64,000 bases of DNA, from assembly GCF_038051995.1 (NCBI RefSeq), contig NZ_CP150290.1:2966001-3030000 (forward strand), written 5' to 3'. The position numbers and the translations under genes are program-made. Below, piece after piece: positions 52,838 through 62,073 of this stretch. Below the pieces are notes generated by a model. It did not search any database. It was given only the letters and a program-made list of their open reading frames with translations, and was not told the origin of the DNA. This DNA comes from Paenibacillus sp. FSL H8-0537 (GTDB taxonomy: Bacteria; Bacillota; Bacilli; Paenibacillales; Paenibacillaceae). The stretch's first letter is position 1. Every line of letters begins with the position of its first letter.

Positions 52838-54127
52838 ATGGCTCCTTATCGTGTACTCATTGTAGATGATTCTGCATTTATGAGAAAAATATTTAGTGAC
52901 TTAATTTTAAAGGATTCAATGTTTTCGATAATAGCGACTGCAACCAATGGGGCCGAAGCTGTTAAAGCAGTGGAAAAATGGAAGCCCGATGTTGTGACGC
53001 TTGATCTAGAAATGCCTGAAATGAATGGACTTGAGGCTTTGCAAAAGATTATGAAACAAAACCCGACACCGGTCATAATGCTGTCTGGTATTAGTGAGGA
53101 CAACACGCGGGATACGATCAAAGCCTTGCAATTTGGAGCGTTTGACTTTATACGCAAGCCGTCAGGCATTGCAACGAATGACATTATCCAAGTTGGTGAG
53201 CAATTGATTGAGAAGCTAAAAACAGCGGTACAGGCGAGGAAGCCTTCTTACATTGAAGAGAAGATGGAGCTGCCAGTTAAGGCAAAGGAGCTAGAAACGA
53301 AAAAGCCCCTAAAAACCGAAACACCAACAAAAGCAGCATCACGGCTTGCTGCACCTTCTACGGCGAAGAAGAGACCGGAAATTACGCCGCCAATAAAGCC
53401 GCCTAGCATTAGCAAAAAGCCGGAACAGCCAGCGGCAGCCAAAGCGGTTGCGCCTTCCTCTACATATAAGCCAGCTGCTCCGCCGATTATAGCGAGCAAA
53501 AAAACGGAAGAGCCCGCCCCACCGAAAAAAGAGCTGCCGAGGTCTACATCGTTTCAGCATATTGTCGCAATCGGCGCTTCAACGGGTGGACCGCGTGCCT
53601 TGCATACGGTCATTAGCGCTTTGCCGGGCGATTTAGGTGCACCTGTCCTAGTTGTCCAGCATATGCCTCCAAAATTTACAAAATCGCTGGCTCAGCGTCT
53701 CGACAGCTTCAGTGCGCTGCATGTCGTTGAAGCGGCGCAAGGCGATCGGGTTCATCCCGGCGTTGTCTATGTTGCTCCCGGAGGCTATCATTTAGAGCTT
53801 GGCAAAGATAGTTCCGGTTATTATATTCATTTAACAGAGCAGCCGCAGCGCAATGGGCATCGTCCATCGGTAGATGTGATGTATGAATCATTGGTTCCTT
53901 TCAAGGAGCTTAAGCGTCACGCGGTCATCCTGACCGGAATGGGCAGCGATGGTACGAAAGGTCTTAAACAGCTTGTTGAGAGCGGTGCAGTAACCTCTAT
54001 AGGCGAGGCGGAGGAAACTTGTATCGTTTACGGCATGCCGCGCAGTGCCTACGAAAGCGGAGCAGTCAAGACCGTGCTCCCGCTGCAGCAAATCGCTGCA
54101 CGTATAGAAAGCTGTGTACTTAAATAA
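52838..54127 (+). CDS. cheB: Chemotaxis methylesterase CheB
   Basis: A 429-residue response regulator that removes methyl groups from chemoreceptors. A receiver domain (residues 1-120, Asp10, Asp11, phosphorylated Asp56) is joined by an unusually long Lys/Pro/Ala-rich linker (about 130-235) to the esterase domain with GASTGGPRALHTVI, VQHMPPKFTKSLA and LTGMGSDGTKGL (Ser-His-Asp). GGGGAGGGG precedes ATG 52838. No cheR is in the window. Confidence 0.96.
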   Translation: MAPYRVLIVDDSAFMRKIFSDLILKDSMFSIIATATNGAEAVKAVEKWKPDVVTLDLEMPEMNGLEALQKIMKQNPTPVIMLSGISEDNTRDTIKALQFGAFDFIRKPSGIATNDIIQVGEQLIEKLKTAVQARKPSYIEEKMELPVKAKELETKKPLKTETPTKAASRLAAPSTAKKRPEITPPIKPPSISKKPEQPAAAKAVAPSSTYKPAAPPIIASKKTEEPAPPKKELPRSTSFQHIVAIGASTGGPRALHTVISALPGDLGAPVLVVQHMPPKFTKSLAQRLDSFSALHVVEAAQGDRVHPGVVYVAPGGYHLELGKDSSGYYIHLTEQPQRNGHRPSVDVMYESLVPFKELKRHAVILTGMGSDGTKGLKQLVESGAVTSIGEAEETCIVYGMPRSAYESGAVKTVLPLQQIAARIESCVLK

Positions 54128-54167
54128 CGATTGAAGCAAACACAAGTCTAGCAGGAGGTGCGATACA

Positions 54168-56258
54168 ATGGATATGAATGCCTATCTGTCGATGTTCATC
54201 GACGAATCTAACGACCATCTTCAAAGCTTGAATGAAAACTTATTGCGACTGGAAGGCGAGCCGGAAGATCTATCAATTGTTCAAAATATATTCCGTTCGG
54301 CTCATACTTTGAAAGGTATGTCGGCTACGATGGGATATGAGGATCTGGCTGCCTTGACACATGAAATGGAAAATGTGCTTGATCTTGTTCGCAATAGCAA
54401 GCTCAAGATGGACAGCTTTATATTTGATACGCTTTTCAAGGGTCTTGATGCGCTGGAGGCGATGGTGCAGGATGTCGTTAACGGTGGTACTGGTAAAGCG
54501 GATGTGACATCAATTGTGTCTGCGTTGCAGTCGATTTTTAGCGGAGAGCATAAACAAGCGGAGTCGGATCAAAAGGCCGCAGCTGCAGGCAATTCTACCA
54601 ATGCGGACAAGCCTATTTTGCTGCTGGATGAGTATCAGACTTCGGTCCTTAAGCAATCCATTGATAGCGGACATCAGGCCTATCATATTCATGTAACGAT
54701 TCGCGAGGACTGTTTGCTGAAGGCGGTTCGTGCCTATATGGTGTTCAACCTGCTGGAAGCACACGGAGAGATTGTGAAATCGGAACCTTCTGTACAGGAT
54801 TTGGAGCAGGAAAAATTCGATCGTTCCTTCACTGTGTTTACAATTACACAGACGAAGCTGGAAGACCTGCAAACGCAAATTATGAATGTATCCGAAGTAG
54901 AGTCGGCAGTTGTGACTCTGCTTGATGAGGAATCACTTCATCTGCTCAGCACGCCAACAGCGAACCAGCAAGCTGAGGCTGAGGTTAAGAAAGCGAAGGA
55001 AGAGGTTGCAGCGGCAATCGCTGTCGTCGAGAAAAAAGAAGAAGCCAAGGCTCCTGCTGTGGTTGCGCCTCGCAAGGAAGCGCCTGCCCAAGCTGCGCCA
55101 GCCGCGGTTAATCGGACGATTCGCGTTGATATCGACCGTCTGGATACGCTGATGAATTTGTTTAGCGAGCTGCTAATTGATCGCGTACGACTAGAACAGC
55201 TTTCAAGCGAAATTAAGCGCAATGACTTGACCGAGACGGTTGAGCATATGACGCGTGTAAGTACGGATTTGCAAAATATCGTACTCAAGCTGCGCATGGT
55301 TCCCGTCGATTCGGTATTCAACCGTTTCCCTCGCATGATTCGCGATTTGGCGAAGTCGCTTGATAAAAAAATCGAATTGGTCATTACAGGCGCGGATACA
55401 GAGCTTGACCGTACTGTTATTGATGAAATTGGCGACCCGCTCGTTCACTTGCTCCGCAACTCAGTCGATCATGGCATCGAGACGGTGGAAGAACGCATTG
55501 CTGCTGGCAAGTCGGAGGTGGGAACCATTTTCCTGCGCGCTTACCACAGCGGCAACCATGTGTTCATTGAAGTGGAAGAGGATGGACGCGGCATTAACCA
55601 AGAGCGCGTGCTGAAGACGGCAATCAAAAACGGCGTCGTTACCGAAGATGAGGCGAAAAAGCTGTCCAGCGACGAAATCAATATGCTGATTTTTGCAGCA
55701 GGCTTTAGTACAGCTGAGAAAATCTCGGATATTTCTGGACGCGGTGTAGGACTGGACGTTGTACGTTCTAAAATTACGTCGCTCGGCGGAAATGTTACCA
55801 TTGACTCGGCGTTTGGCAGAGGAACGAAATTCTCAGTACAGCTTCCGCTGACTTTGTCGATTATTTCGGCCATGCTGATCAAGCTGGGCTCGGAAAAATA
55901 TGCGATTCCGCTATCCTCTATTGTGGAGACCAGCATTATCCGCAGATCGCAAATTTTGAACGTTCATGGCAATTTAATGATCGAATTCCGCAATACTGTT
56001 ATTCCTCTTGTATCGCTGAGCCGTGTGCTTGAGACACCTGACTTTAATGATAGCGCCGAGGAAGAAACCGAAATTGTAGTGGTGCGCAAGGGAGAAAAAT
56101 GGGCGGCAGTCACCGTTGATGAGTTTATCGGCCAAAACGAGATTGTGCTCAAAACGCTTGGCAAATATTTGACCAATATCGAGGCGATTTCTGGAGCGAC
56201 GATTTTAGGTGACGGCCAGGTGGCATTAATTATTGATCCTAACGCATTAATCAAATAG
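54168..56258 (+). CDS. cheA: Chemotaxis histidine kinase CheA
   Basis: A 696-residue kinase. The phosphotransfer domain has His46 in FRSAHTLKGMSATMG; a P2 domain (about 150-265), an Ala/Lys/Glu-rich linker, the dimerisation helices (from about 325, VDIDRLDTLMNLFSELLIDR), the ATPase domain (LLRNSVDHGIETVEER, SGRGVGLDVVRSKI) and a CheW-like C-terminal domain follow. It phosphorylates CheY and CheB. AGGAGGTG precedes ATG 54168. Confidence 0.97.
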   Translation: MDMNAYLSMFIDESNDHLQSLNENLLRLEGEPEDLSIVQNIFRSAHTLKGMSATMGYEDLAALTHEMENVLDLVRNSKLKMDSFIFDTLFKGLDALEAMVQDVVNGGTGKADVTSIVSALQSIFSGEHKQAESDQKAAAAGNSTNADKPILLLDEYQTSVLKQSIDSGHQAYHIHVTIREDCLLKAVRAYMVFNLLEAHGEIVKSEPSVQDLEQEKFDRSFTVFTITQTKLEDLQTQIMNVSEVESAVVTLLDEESLHLLSTPTANQQAEAEVKKAKEEVAAAIAVVEKKEEAKAPAVVAPRKEAPAQAAPAAVNRTIRVDIDRLDTLMNLFSELLIDRVRLEQLSSEIKRNDLTETVEHMTRVSTDLQNIVLKLRMVPVDSVFNRFPRMIRDLAKSLDKKIELVITGADTELDRTVIDEIGDPLVHLLRNSVDHGIETVEERIAAGKSEVGTIFLRAYHSGNHVFIEVEEDGRGINQERVLKTAIKNGVVTEDEAKKLSSDEINMLIFAAGFSTAEKISDISGRGVGLDVVRSKITSLGGNVTIDSAFGRGTKFSVQLPLTLSIISAMLIKLGSEKYAIPLSSIVETSIIRRSQILNVHGNLMIEFRNTVIPLVSLSRVLETPDFNDSAEEETEIVVVRKGEKWAAVTVDEFIGQNEIVLKTLGKYLTNIEAISGATILGDGQVALIIDPNALIK

Positions 56259-56270
56259 GAGGTTTTCACA

Positions 56271-56732
56271 ATGGGAGAAGAATTGAAGGTCATTGTTTTC
56301 GCGCTAGCTGAAGAGGAATACGGAATTGAAGTAGATAAAGTCAGAACGATCGAGCGGATGTCGCCGATTACTCGCGTGCCTAAAACAGCTGCTTTTATTA
56401 AAGGCGTTATGAATTTGCGCGGTGTGGTTGTGCCGGTTGTCGATCTTCGTGGGCGTTTTGGCCTACCTGAGCAGGAACCGACAGATAATTCGCGAATTAT
56501 AGTAGTAGCGGTAGATGATCTTGAAGTAGGATTTATTGTCGATTCCGCGAATGATGTCATAGATATCGATACGGACAACATCGATTCTCCACCAGAAATC
56601 GTAGGCGGCGTTAAAGCGAAATACTTGCATGGCATTGCCAAGCTCGGGGACAGCAGACTGCTTATTATGCTAAATCTAGTTGAGGTGCTGAATAAAAACG
56701 AGATCGAACAGCTCATGCAACTGGAGGGATAA
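56271..56732 (+). CDS. cheW: Chemotaxis coupling protein CheW
   Basis: A 153-residue adaptor joining receptors to CheA. The twin-barrel pattern is clear: VIVFALAEEEYGIEVDKVRT, GVMNLRGVVVPVVDLR and IMLNLVEVLNKNEIEQL. TAGGAGG precedes ATG 56271, 12 bp after cheA. cheC begins 2 bp after its stop. Confidence 0.97.
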   Translation: MGEELKVIVFALAEEEYGIEVDKVRTIERMSPITRVPKTAAFIKGVMNLRGVVVPVVDLRGRFGLPEQEPTDNSRIIVVAVDDLEVGFIVDSANDVIDIDTDNIDSPPEIVGGVKAKYLHGIAKLGDSRLLIMLNLVEVLNKNEIEQLMQLEG

Positions 56733-56734
56733 AA

Positions 56735-57355
56735 GTGGCACAATTCAGCAAGTTTGAAGCTTTTGAGCTTGACGTACTAAAGGAAGTCGGCAATATTGGC
56801 GCAGGCAATGCAGCTACTGCATTGTCTCGTCTCCTTAACAAGCCAGTCGATATGGGCGTCCCGAAGGTCAGCCTGCTGCCCTTCGAAGAAATTGCCGATC
56901 GCGTTGGCGGTATGGAGCAGGTTGTCATTGCAGTGTTTTTAAGAGTGGAAGGCGAAGCGCCAGGCAATATGTTTTTCATTATTCAGGAGGATGCAGCAAA
57001 GCGGTTGCTAACTCAACTGCTGTCATTGCCTCACGATGATGAGAACGGCTATTCCGAAATGGAGCTGTCGGCTTTATGTGAAATCGGAAATATTTTGACA
57101 GGCTCTTATCTGTCTTCGTTAGCTGATTTTACTCACTTGGCGATGGCTCCATCGGTACCATCCGTTGCACTGGACATGGCTGGTGCTATTTTAAGCTATG
57201 GCTTGCTGCAATATGGCGAGATGGGCGATTCCGCGCTGTTGATTGAAACGACATTTCTAGAAGACTGCCAAGACCTGGAGGGCCATTTTTTCCTCATACC
57301 CGATCCTGAATCATTCACAAAAATTTTCCGCGCTTTGGGAGTAAACGTCGAATGA
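56735..57355 (+). CDS. cheC: CheY-P phosphatase CheC
   Basis: A 206-residue phosphatase of the CheC/CheX family. Two active-site Glu-x-x-Asn motifs are visible: DVLKEVGNIGAGNAAT and LSALCEIGNILTGS. It dephosphorylates CheY and interacts with CheD. The start codon is GTG 56735 with GGAGGG upstream inside cheW. Its stop overlaps cheD by 4 bp. Confidence 0.96.
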   Translation: MAQFSKFEAFELDVLKEVGNIGAGNAATALSRLLNKPVDMGVPKVSLLPFEEIADRVGGMEQVVIAVFLRVEGEAPGNMFFIIQEDAAKRLLTQLLSLPHDDENGYSEMELSALCEIGNILTGSYLSSLADFTHLAMAPSVPSVALDMAGAILSYGLLQYGEMGDSALLIETTFLEDCQDLEGHFFLIPDPESFTKIFRALGVNVE

Positions 57356-57846
57356 TACAGCAAAATTTGATTAAGGTAGGAATGGCTGATTTAAATATCG
57401 CAACTGAGGGTTCCGTCCTCAAAACAACAGGGCTTGGCTCTTGTGTAGGGCTTACGCTTTATGATCCGTATAATAAAGTAGCCGGAATGGCGCATGTTAT
57501 GCTGCCTTCCTCTGAAATTGCAAGAGAGTCGACGATTAACTTGGCGAAATACGCGGATACAGCCATTCCTGAGCTTCTAGAACGGATGAAGCATGTGGGT
57601 GCACAGCAAAATCGCATAGTTGCGAAAATGGCTGGCGGCGCACAAATGTTCGCTTTTTCGGGTCAGTCGGATTCTATGCGTATTGGTCCAAGAAATGTCG
57701 AATCTTGTCTTGAGATCGTCAACAAATTCAAGATTCCCGTTTTTGCACAGGATACAGGCGGCAATTATGGTCGCACCATTGAGTTCGACAGCGGAAGCGG
57801 CTTGCTACTCATTCGCAGCGTACAGCTTGGAATAAAGGAGATTTGA
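57352..57846 (+). CDS. cheD: Chemoreceptor deamidase CheD
   Basis: A 164-residue glutamine deamidase acting on chemoreceptors. The catalytic Cys31 (GLGSCVGLTLYD) and His48 (GMAHVMLPSS) are present. It forms a complex with CheC; the two genes overlap by 4 bp. A short gap follows before an unrecognised membrane protein gene. Confidence 0.96.
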   Translation: MIQQNLIKVGMADLNIATEGSVLKTTGLGSCVGLTLYDPYNKVAGMAHVMLPSSEIARESTINLAKYADTAIPELLERMKHVGAQQNRIVAKMAGGAQMFAFSGQSDSMRIGPRNVESCLEIVNKFKIPVFAQDTGGNYGRTIEFDSGSGLLLIRSVQLGIKEI

Positions 57847-57852
57847 ATTAAT

Positions 57853-58305
57853 ATGATCGGAAATTGGCGATGGAATGTCGGATTAGGACTAACGGGTGTT
57901 ATATTAACGATTCTTTTCTCACTCGGTAAAAATGCGGTCACAGTCATACTGCTGCGCAGTGTATATGCATTCATCGCCTTTGTTGTCATTGCGTTTATAC
58001 TGCGTGCGGTGCTTACGTTTATTTTGAAGCCTCCGGCACTACTGGATAACGGCGCTATAGAAGAAGATGGAATAGGATCACAGTTTGATTTGACTACGCC
58101 GGACGAAAGCGAAGATTTAAATCAGCTGTTGAAAGACGGACTGGATACTCGCCCTGCACAAGGTGAGGCAGATGGCAAGCAGCAAATGCAGCAAGAGCAA
58201 GAGCAAGAGCCGTTTCGGCCATTAGCGCCGCCGCAGCTCGTGTCTGCACAAAACAAAGAACCGGAAGAACTGGCTAAAGTAGTACGTCACCTGACAGGAG
58301 GGTGA
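57853..58305 (+). CDS. Unrecognised membrane protein between cheD and sigD
   Basis: A 150-residue protein. Two hydrophobic helices (about 10-27 and 33-56) are followed by a cytoplasmic-looking acidic and Gln-rich tail (QQMQQEQEQEPFRPLAPPQL) ending ELAKVVRHLTGG. I do not recognise the family. In B. subtilis cheD and sigD are adjacent. The gene is 6 bp from cheD; AAGGAG sits before ATG 57853 and its 3' end encodes the sigD ribosome site, so it is part of the operon. A role in motility is inferred from position only. Confidence 0.75.
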   Translation: MIGNWRWNVGLGLTGVILTILFSLGKNAVTVILLRSVYAFIAFVVIAFILRAVLTFILKPPALLDNGAIEEDGIGSQFDLTTPDESEDLNQLLKDGLDTRPAQGEADGKQQMQQEQEQEPFRPLAPPQLVSAQNKEPEELAKVVRHLTGG

Positions 58306-58310
58306 AAAAT

Positions 58311-59081
58311 ATGATTGCTTCTTTAAACATTCCGATGTGGCAAGCTTGGAAAGAAGAAGGGGATATTGAAGCGAAGAAGCGGCTTATTGAGCAATATTTG
58401 CCGCTTGTTGATTATGTGACCAATCGTATGGCTATTGGCCTGCCTAAAAACGTATCGAAGGATGACCTGGCCAGCAATGGCGTTATGGGATTAATTGATG
58501 CGATAGAGAAGTTTGACTATTGTCGGGGGCTGCAATTCGAGACCTATGCTTCCTGGCGCATTCGCGGCGCAATTATTGACGGTCTCCGTCAAGGCGACTG
58601 GGTACCGCGGTCCGTGAGAGAGAAAGCGAAAAAAGTGGAAGAGGCTTATCAAAAGCTGGAACAACAGTATTTACGCTCAGTTTCCGATGCTGAAATTAGC
58701 AATTATCTGAACATAACGGAAAAGGAGTTTACAACGATGCTTCAAGAGATTGCAGTAACGACTGTATGTTCGCTTGAGGATCCTCTTCGAGAGGAAGAAT
58801 CGGAAACAAGACTTTCTCTGCTCGTGGATGAACGGGCAAAAAATCCTGACCATAAAGTCCATGAAGTATATTTGAAAGATTCACTAGTTAATGGAATAGA
58901 GAAGCTGACGGAGAAGGAACGTATCGTCGTTTCCCTTTTTTATTATGAAGAGCTGTCTTTAAGTGAGATTGCAGAAGTGATGTCGCTCTCGCCGTCACGG
59001 ATTTCCCAGCTCCATTCCAAAGCTATTTTACGTCTTAGAGGAGCTTTATCCAAGCATAAAGATCAACTAATGCAGTACTAG
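58311..59081 (+). CDS. sigD: Flagellar sigma factor SigD (FliA)
   Basis: A 256-residue sigma-28-family factor for late flagellar, chemotaxis and autolysin genes. Region 2 has NGVMGLIDAIEKFDYCRGLQ and FETYASWRIRGAIIDGLRQG; region 4 has LSLSEIAEVMSLSPSRISQL. The frame opens at GTG 58302, which is inside the ribosome site ACAGGAGGGTGA; ATG 58311 is the likely start. I saw no good SigD-type promoter in the window. Confidence 0.97.
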   Translation: MIASLNIPMWQAWKEEGDIEAKKRLIEQYLPLVDYVTNRMAIGLPKNVSKDDLASNGVMGLIDAIEKFDYCRGLQFETYASWRIRGAIIDGLRQGDWVPRSVREKAKKVEEAYQKLEQQYLRSVSDAEISNYLNITEKEFTTMLQEIAVTTVCSLEDPLREEESETRLSLLVDERAKNPDHKVHEVYLKDSLVNGIEKLTEKERIVVSLFYYEELSLSEIAEVMSLSPSRISQLHSKAILRLRGALSKHKDQLMQY

Positions 59082-59095
59082 AGTGGAGGCATGAA

Positions 59096-60502
59096 ATGGA
59101 AGGTCAATTATTGGATACCATTATGAGCGTTCAAATATCAGCCGATAAAATGTCAGCATTTTTGACATTTAAACGTTTGACGGATGATTTCGAATGCTCG
59201 CTTGAACAATTAGAGCAGTTTGTGCAAAGTAGTGGAGTGAACGAAGGGATTATACCCGGCGTCCTTCAAAACATTTGTTACAATCCGCTCGCTTTTTATA
59301 AAGAGCAAACTTTAATTGCTGAAGGAAAGCCTGCTGAAGTTGGCAAGGACGGTTTTGTTCAGTTTATTTACGATATGAAAAACAAGGAACGACGCCCTGC
59401 CGAAAATGAGGATGGCACCGTAGATTTTAAGGAAATGACGCAGTTGAAAAATGTGACGCGTGGTCAGCTGATTGCTGAACTGGTAGCCCCTGCTGCTGGA
59501 GAGCCGGGTATAACGGTAACCGGAGTTGAGGTAGCTTCTAAAGAAGGCAAGGCAGCGCGTTTTAAAATAGGAAAAAATGTTGTGCTGAACAATGAGCAAA
59601 CTGCCATGTATGCGGCGCTGGACGGACTCATTACGATGACGGATAAGGATAAAATCAATGTATTTCCTATTTACGAGGTAAATGGCGACGTAGATTATAA
59701 AATAGGAAATATTGATTTTGTCGGTACCGTAGTCATCCGCGGGAATGTGCTTAGCGGCTTCCGCATCAAATCTGCGGGGGATATTCGCATTATAGGCGGT
59801 GTTGAGGGCGCCGATTTGGACGCTGAAGGCTCAATTGAAATATCAGGCGGCATTATGGCGGGAAACAAAGGTTTTGTCAAAGCCGGTAAAAATGTGAAAT
59901 GTTCCTTTATTCAGGACGGCAATGTTATTGCTGGCGATGATGTGCTCGTGTCGCAAAGTATTATGCATTCGAATGTTCGCGCTGGTAAAAACGTCGTTTG
60001 CTCAGGGGCTAAGGGACTAATGGTTGGCGGGACCATTCAAGCAGGCGAACGGGTTAAGGCTCGCACAATCGGGAATACAATGTCTACCGCTACAGTAGTT
60101 GAAGTAGGTGTAAAGCCGGAGCATCGCTCGGAGCTGCTGGAATTGCGCACAAAGCTCAAACAACACAATGAGAGCATGGATAAGGCGGATAAAGCGCTTG
60201 TGATTTTGGATCAATTGGCTGCGATTGGGCAACTGACCGATGACAAAATGGCCATGCGCATCAAGCTGAGCGCGACTAAAAGGCAGTCGATGACCGAAGT
60301 CGAGCAGTTCCGCGAGCGAATTTTGGATATTGAGCGTACGCTGGAAGATAGCGACCAAGCTGGAGTTGACGTCAATAACACGATTTATGGCGGAATCAAA
60401 ATTGTAATTGGCCGATATACGAAATATATTAAAGACCCGCTGCAGCGTGTTTCCTTTCAATATTTAGATGGAGACATCTCGCAGGTTAGTTACCGTTCGT
60501 AA
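59096..60502 (+). CDS. FapA family (DUF342) protein
   Basis: A 468-residue protein of the DUF342/FapA family. An N-terminal region (to about 180) precedes a repetitive beta-helix-like part (about 195-330) with repeated hydrophobic-Gly strands such as GTVVIRGNVLSGFRIKSAGD and VKAGKNVKCSFIQDGNVIAG; a coiled-coil near 345-430 follows. Related proteins affect cell polarity and flagella in some bacteria. ATG 59096 has GGAGG upstream. It is next to sigD, as in several Bacillota. Confidence 0.85.
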   Translation: MEGQLLDTIMSVQISADKMSAFLTFKRLTDDFECSLEQLEQFVQSSGVNEGIIPGVLQNICYNPLAFYKEQTLIAEGKPAEVGKDGFVQFIYDMKNKERRPAENEDGTVDFKEMTQLKNVTRGQLIAELVAPAAGEPGITVTGVEVASKEGKAARFKIGKNVVLNNEQTAMYAALDGLITMTDKDKINVFPIYEVNGDVDYKIGNIDFVGTVVIRGNVLSGFRIKSAGDIRIIGGVEGADLDAEGSIEISGGIMAGNKGFVKAGKNVKCSFIQDGNVIAGDDVLVSQSIMHSNVRAGKNVVCSGAKGLMVGGTIQAGERVKARTIGNTMSTATVVEVGVKPEHRSELLELRTKLKQHNESMDKADKALVILDQLAAIGQLTDDKMAMRIKLSATKRQSMTEVEQFRERILDIERTLEDSDQAGVDVNNTIYGGIKIVIGRYTKYIKDPLQRVSFQYLDGDISQVSYRS

Positions 60503-60540
60503 AAACTTGAGCAAGCTGACCCAAGAGGGAGGTAATCAAG

Positions 60541-60864
60541 ATGGCTTTCAAACCTATTGATTTGCAAATATCGGTTCCTCGCACACCGGAATCCAGCGGA
60601 CTTCAAGGGCAGATGAATCATAAGCCGTTGTCGGATCAGACGAAGCTTGCCGAGCAGCAAGCTGCCCAGACCGAGCTAGTTCGCCACAAGAATACGGAAG
60701 TAGAGCATTCCGTAGGCCTGAACGTTCGTCAGGATCAAGAATCAAGCAAGCAATCAGATGAACGCAAGGGCAAACACAAAAAACAGGATGGGCAGGATAA
60801 GCATGAAGAAAGCCATCCCCCTGTGCATCCCTATAAGGGACATCATGTAGATATTTCGCTTTAA
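60541..60864 (+). CDS. Small Lys/His-rich hypothetical protein
   Basis: A 107-residue, strongly polar protein without membrane segments. The C-terminal half is basic and rich in Lys, Asp, His and Gln (DERKGKHKKQDGQDKHEE, then HPPVHPYKGHHVDISL). The His/Asp/Glu content could bind metals, or the chain may be disordered. I do not recognise a family. GGGAGG precedes ATG 60541, and it lies 38 bp after the FapA-like gene and 18 bp before the SwrB-like gene, so it belongs to the operon. Confidence 0.75.
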   Translation: MAFKPIDLQISVPRTPESSGLQGQMNHKPLSDQTKLAEQQAAQTELVRHKNTEVEHSVGLNVRQDQESSKQSDERKGKHKKQDGQDKHEESHPPVHPYKGHHVDISL

Positions 60865-60882
60865 AGGCAGGTGGGAGCAATC

Positions 60883-61440
60883 ATGTCTAACTGGCAATAC
60901 ATAGTTTTGCTTGGCGCAGTAGTCGTTGTTTTTGGGTTGCTTTTACCTAGAAGGAAACAACCTGCAGCTGCTCAAGTCGTCAATAATATGGAAGTTTCGC
61001 TGGAACAGTTTATGGAGAACATGGAGCAGGACAATCGGGAGCTTACTGCACTTATCGTGCAATCGCAAGAGGAAGCACGTACTAAGGCGCAGCGCAGCGA
61101 GGCGCGTTTAGCGGACCTGGAGCGTAAATACAGCGCTTTGGAGCAGCTTCTGGAGCAGCAGAAGAATTCAGCAGTGTCAATGCCAACTGCTTGGGTACAG
61201 CCTGTTAAGGCTGCTGCCGCCGTTCCCCATGTTCCTGCGGTATTGATCGACGAGCCTGAGGAGCTAGAAGAGCCAGCACCGCCAGCGAAGCAAACGATCC
61301 AGCAGCGCTATCCAGATTTGTTTGAGTTTCATCAGCAAGGCAAGTCTATTGAGGCTATTGCTAAAAAATTGAACATGAACAAGGGCGAGGTTCAGCTTAT
61401 CCTTCAGCTTGCGAAGCAGGAGGAGGGGGCCCGTGTTTAA
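60883..61440 (+). CDS. SwrB-like membrane protein (DUF6115-like)
   Basis: A 185-residue protein with one N-terminal helix (about 4-21, WQYIVLLGAVVVVFGLLLP), a coiled coil (about 35-90), a Pro/Ala-rich linker, and a C-terminal helix-turn-helix-like motif (DLFEFHQQGKSIEAIAKKLN). The order and architecture match SwrB (YlxL) of B. subtilis, which activates flagellar assembly and lies after sigD. Homology was judged by eye. The frame opens at 60871, but ATG 60883 after GGTGGGAG is preferred. Confidence 0.72.
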   Translation: MSNWQYIVLLGAVVVVFGLLLPRRKQPAAAQVVNNMEVSLEQFMENMEQDNRELTALIVQSQEEARTKAQRSEARLADLERKYSALEQLLEQQKNSAVSMPTAWVQPVKAAAAVPHVPAVLIDEPEELEEPAPPAKQTIQQRYPDLFEFHQQGKSIEAIAKKLNMNKGEVQLILQLAKQEEGARV

Positions 61441-62038
61441 AAATCGCTTGTTTTTAACCGGGCTTGGCATTGGCATTATTATCGGCGCATTATTGCTCCA
61501 AATGATGATAATTGGCGAATCCAGCCAGCAAAAGCTCAGTAACCGCGACAACGCAGGTACAGAGCAAGGGGAAAAGATATATTCGCAAAGTGAAGTCGAC
61601 GCCATTCTTGAAGCGCAGCGGGCAACGAGCAGCCTACAAGAAGAAAGCGAAGCAACAGCTGCGCCTTCGCCAGCTGCATCACCTAAACCAACGCCAGTTG
61701 AAAGCGCTGCTCCGCTAGCCACCGCCACAGCTTCTCCAAAACAGGCGGCACCGCCAGCGGAGCATTCTTCAACTGCTGCGGACACGGGGGAGCATACCAT
61801 TCGCAAAATGGTTCGTATTCAGGCAGGAACGAATTTGACCGCGGCGTCTGAGCTGCTGGCCAAGGAACAGCTTATTACCGATAAAACGGCATTTATCCGC
61901 AAAATGAAGCAAGAAAAGAAACTGGTTCGCGCCGGTTATTTTTTATTTACAGGAACCCCTTCGCTTGCGGAAGTTATTACAACCATTACGACGCAGCCAA
62001 TGACGCCAGAGGAAGTAAAAGCGTTTAAACCACAATAA
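61433..62038 (+). CDS. MltG-like membrane protein lacking the catalytic domain
   Basis: A 201-residue protein with one N-terminal transmembrane helix (about 4-25, FLTGLGIGIIIGALLLQMM), a long Ala/Pro/Ser/Glu linker (about 55-120) and a C-terminal LysM-like segment (VRIQAGTNLTAASELLAKEQ, GYFLFTGTPSLAEVITTI) that resembles the N-terminal domain of endolytic transglycosylase MltG. The catalytic lyase domain of full-length MltG is missing. The start is GTG 61433 with GGAGGAGGG upstream, overlapping the SwrB-like gene by 8 bp. It ends the operon. Confidence 0.75.
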   Translation: MFKNRLFLTGLGIGIIIGALLLQMMIIGESSQQKLSNRDNAGTEQGEKIYSQSEVDAILEAQRATSSLQEESEATAAPSPAASPKPTPVESAAPLATATASPKQAAPPAEHSSTAADTGEHTIRKMVRIQAGTNLTAASELLAKEQLITDKTAFIRKMKQEKKLVRAGYFLFTGTPSLAEVITTITTQPMTPEEVKAFKPQ

Positions 62039-62073
62039 AATGGCGCAATGCGGTAAATTTCGGCTAGAGATTG

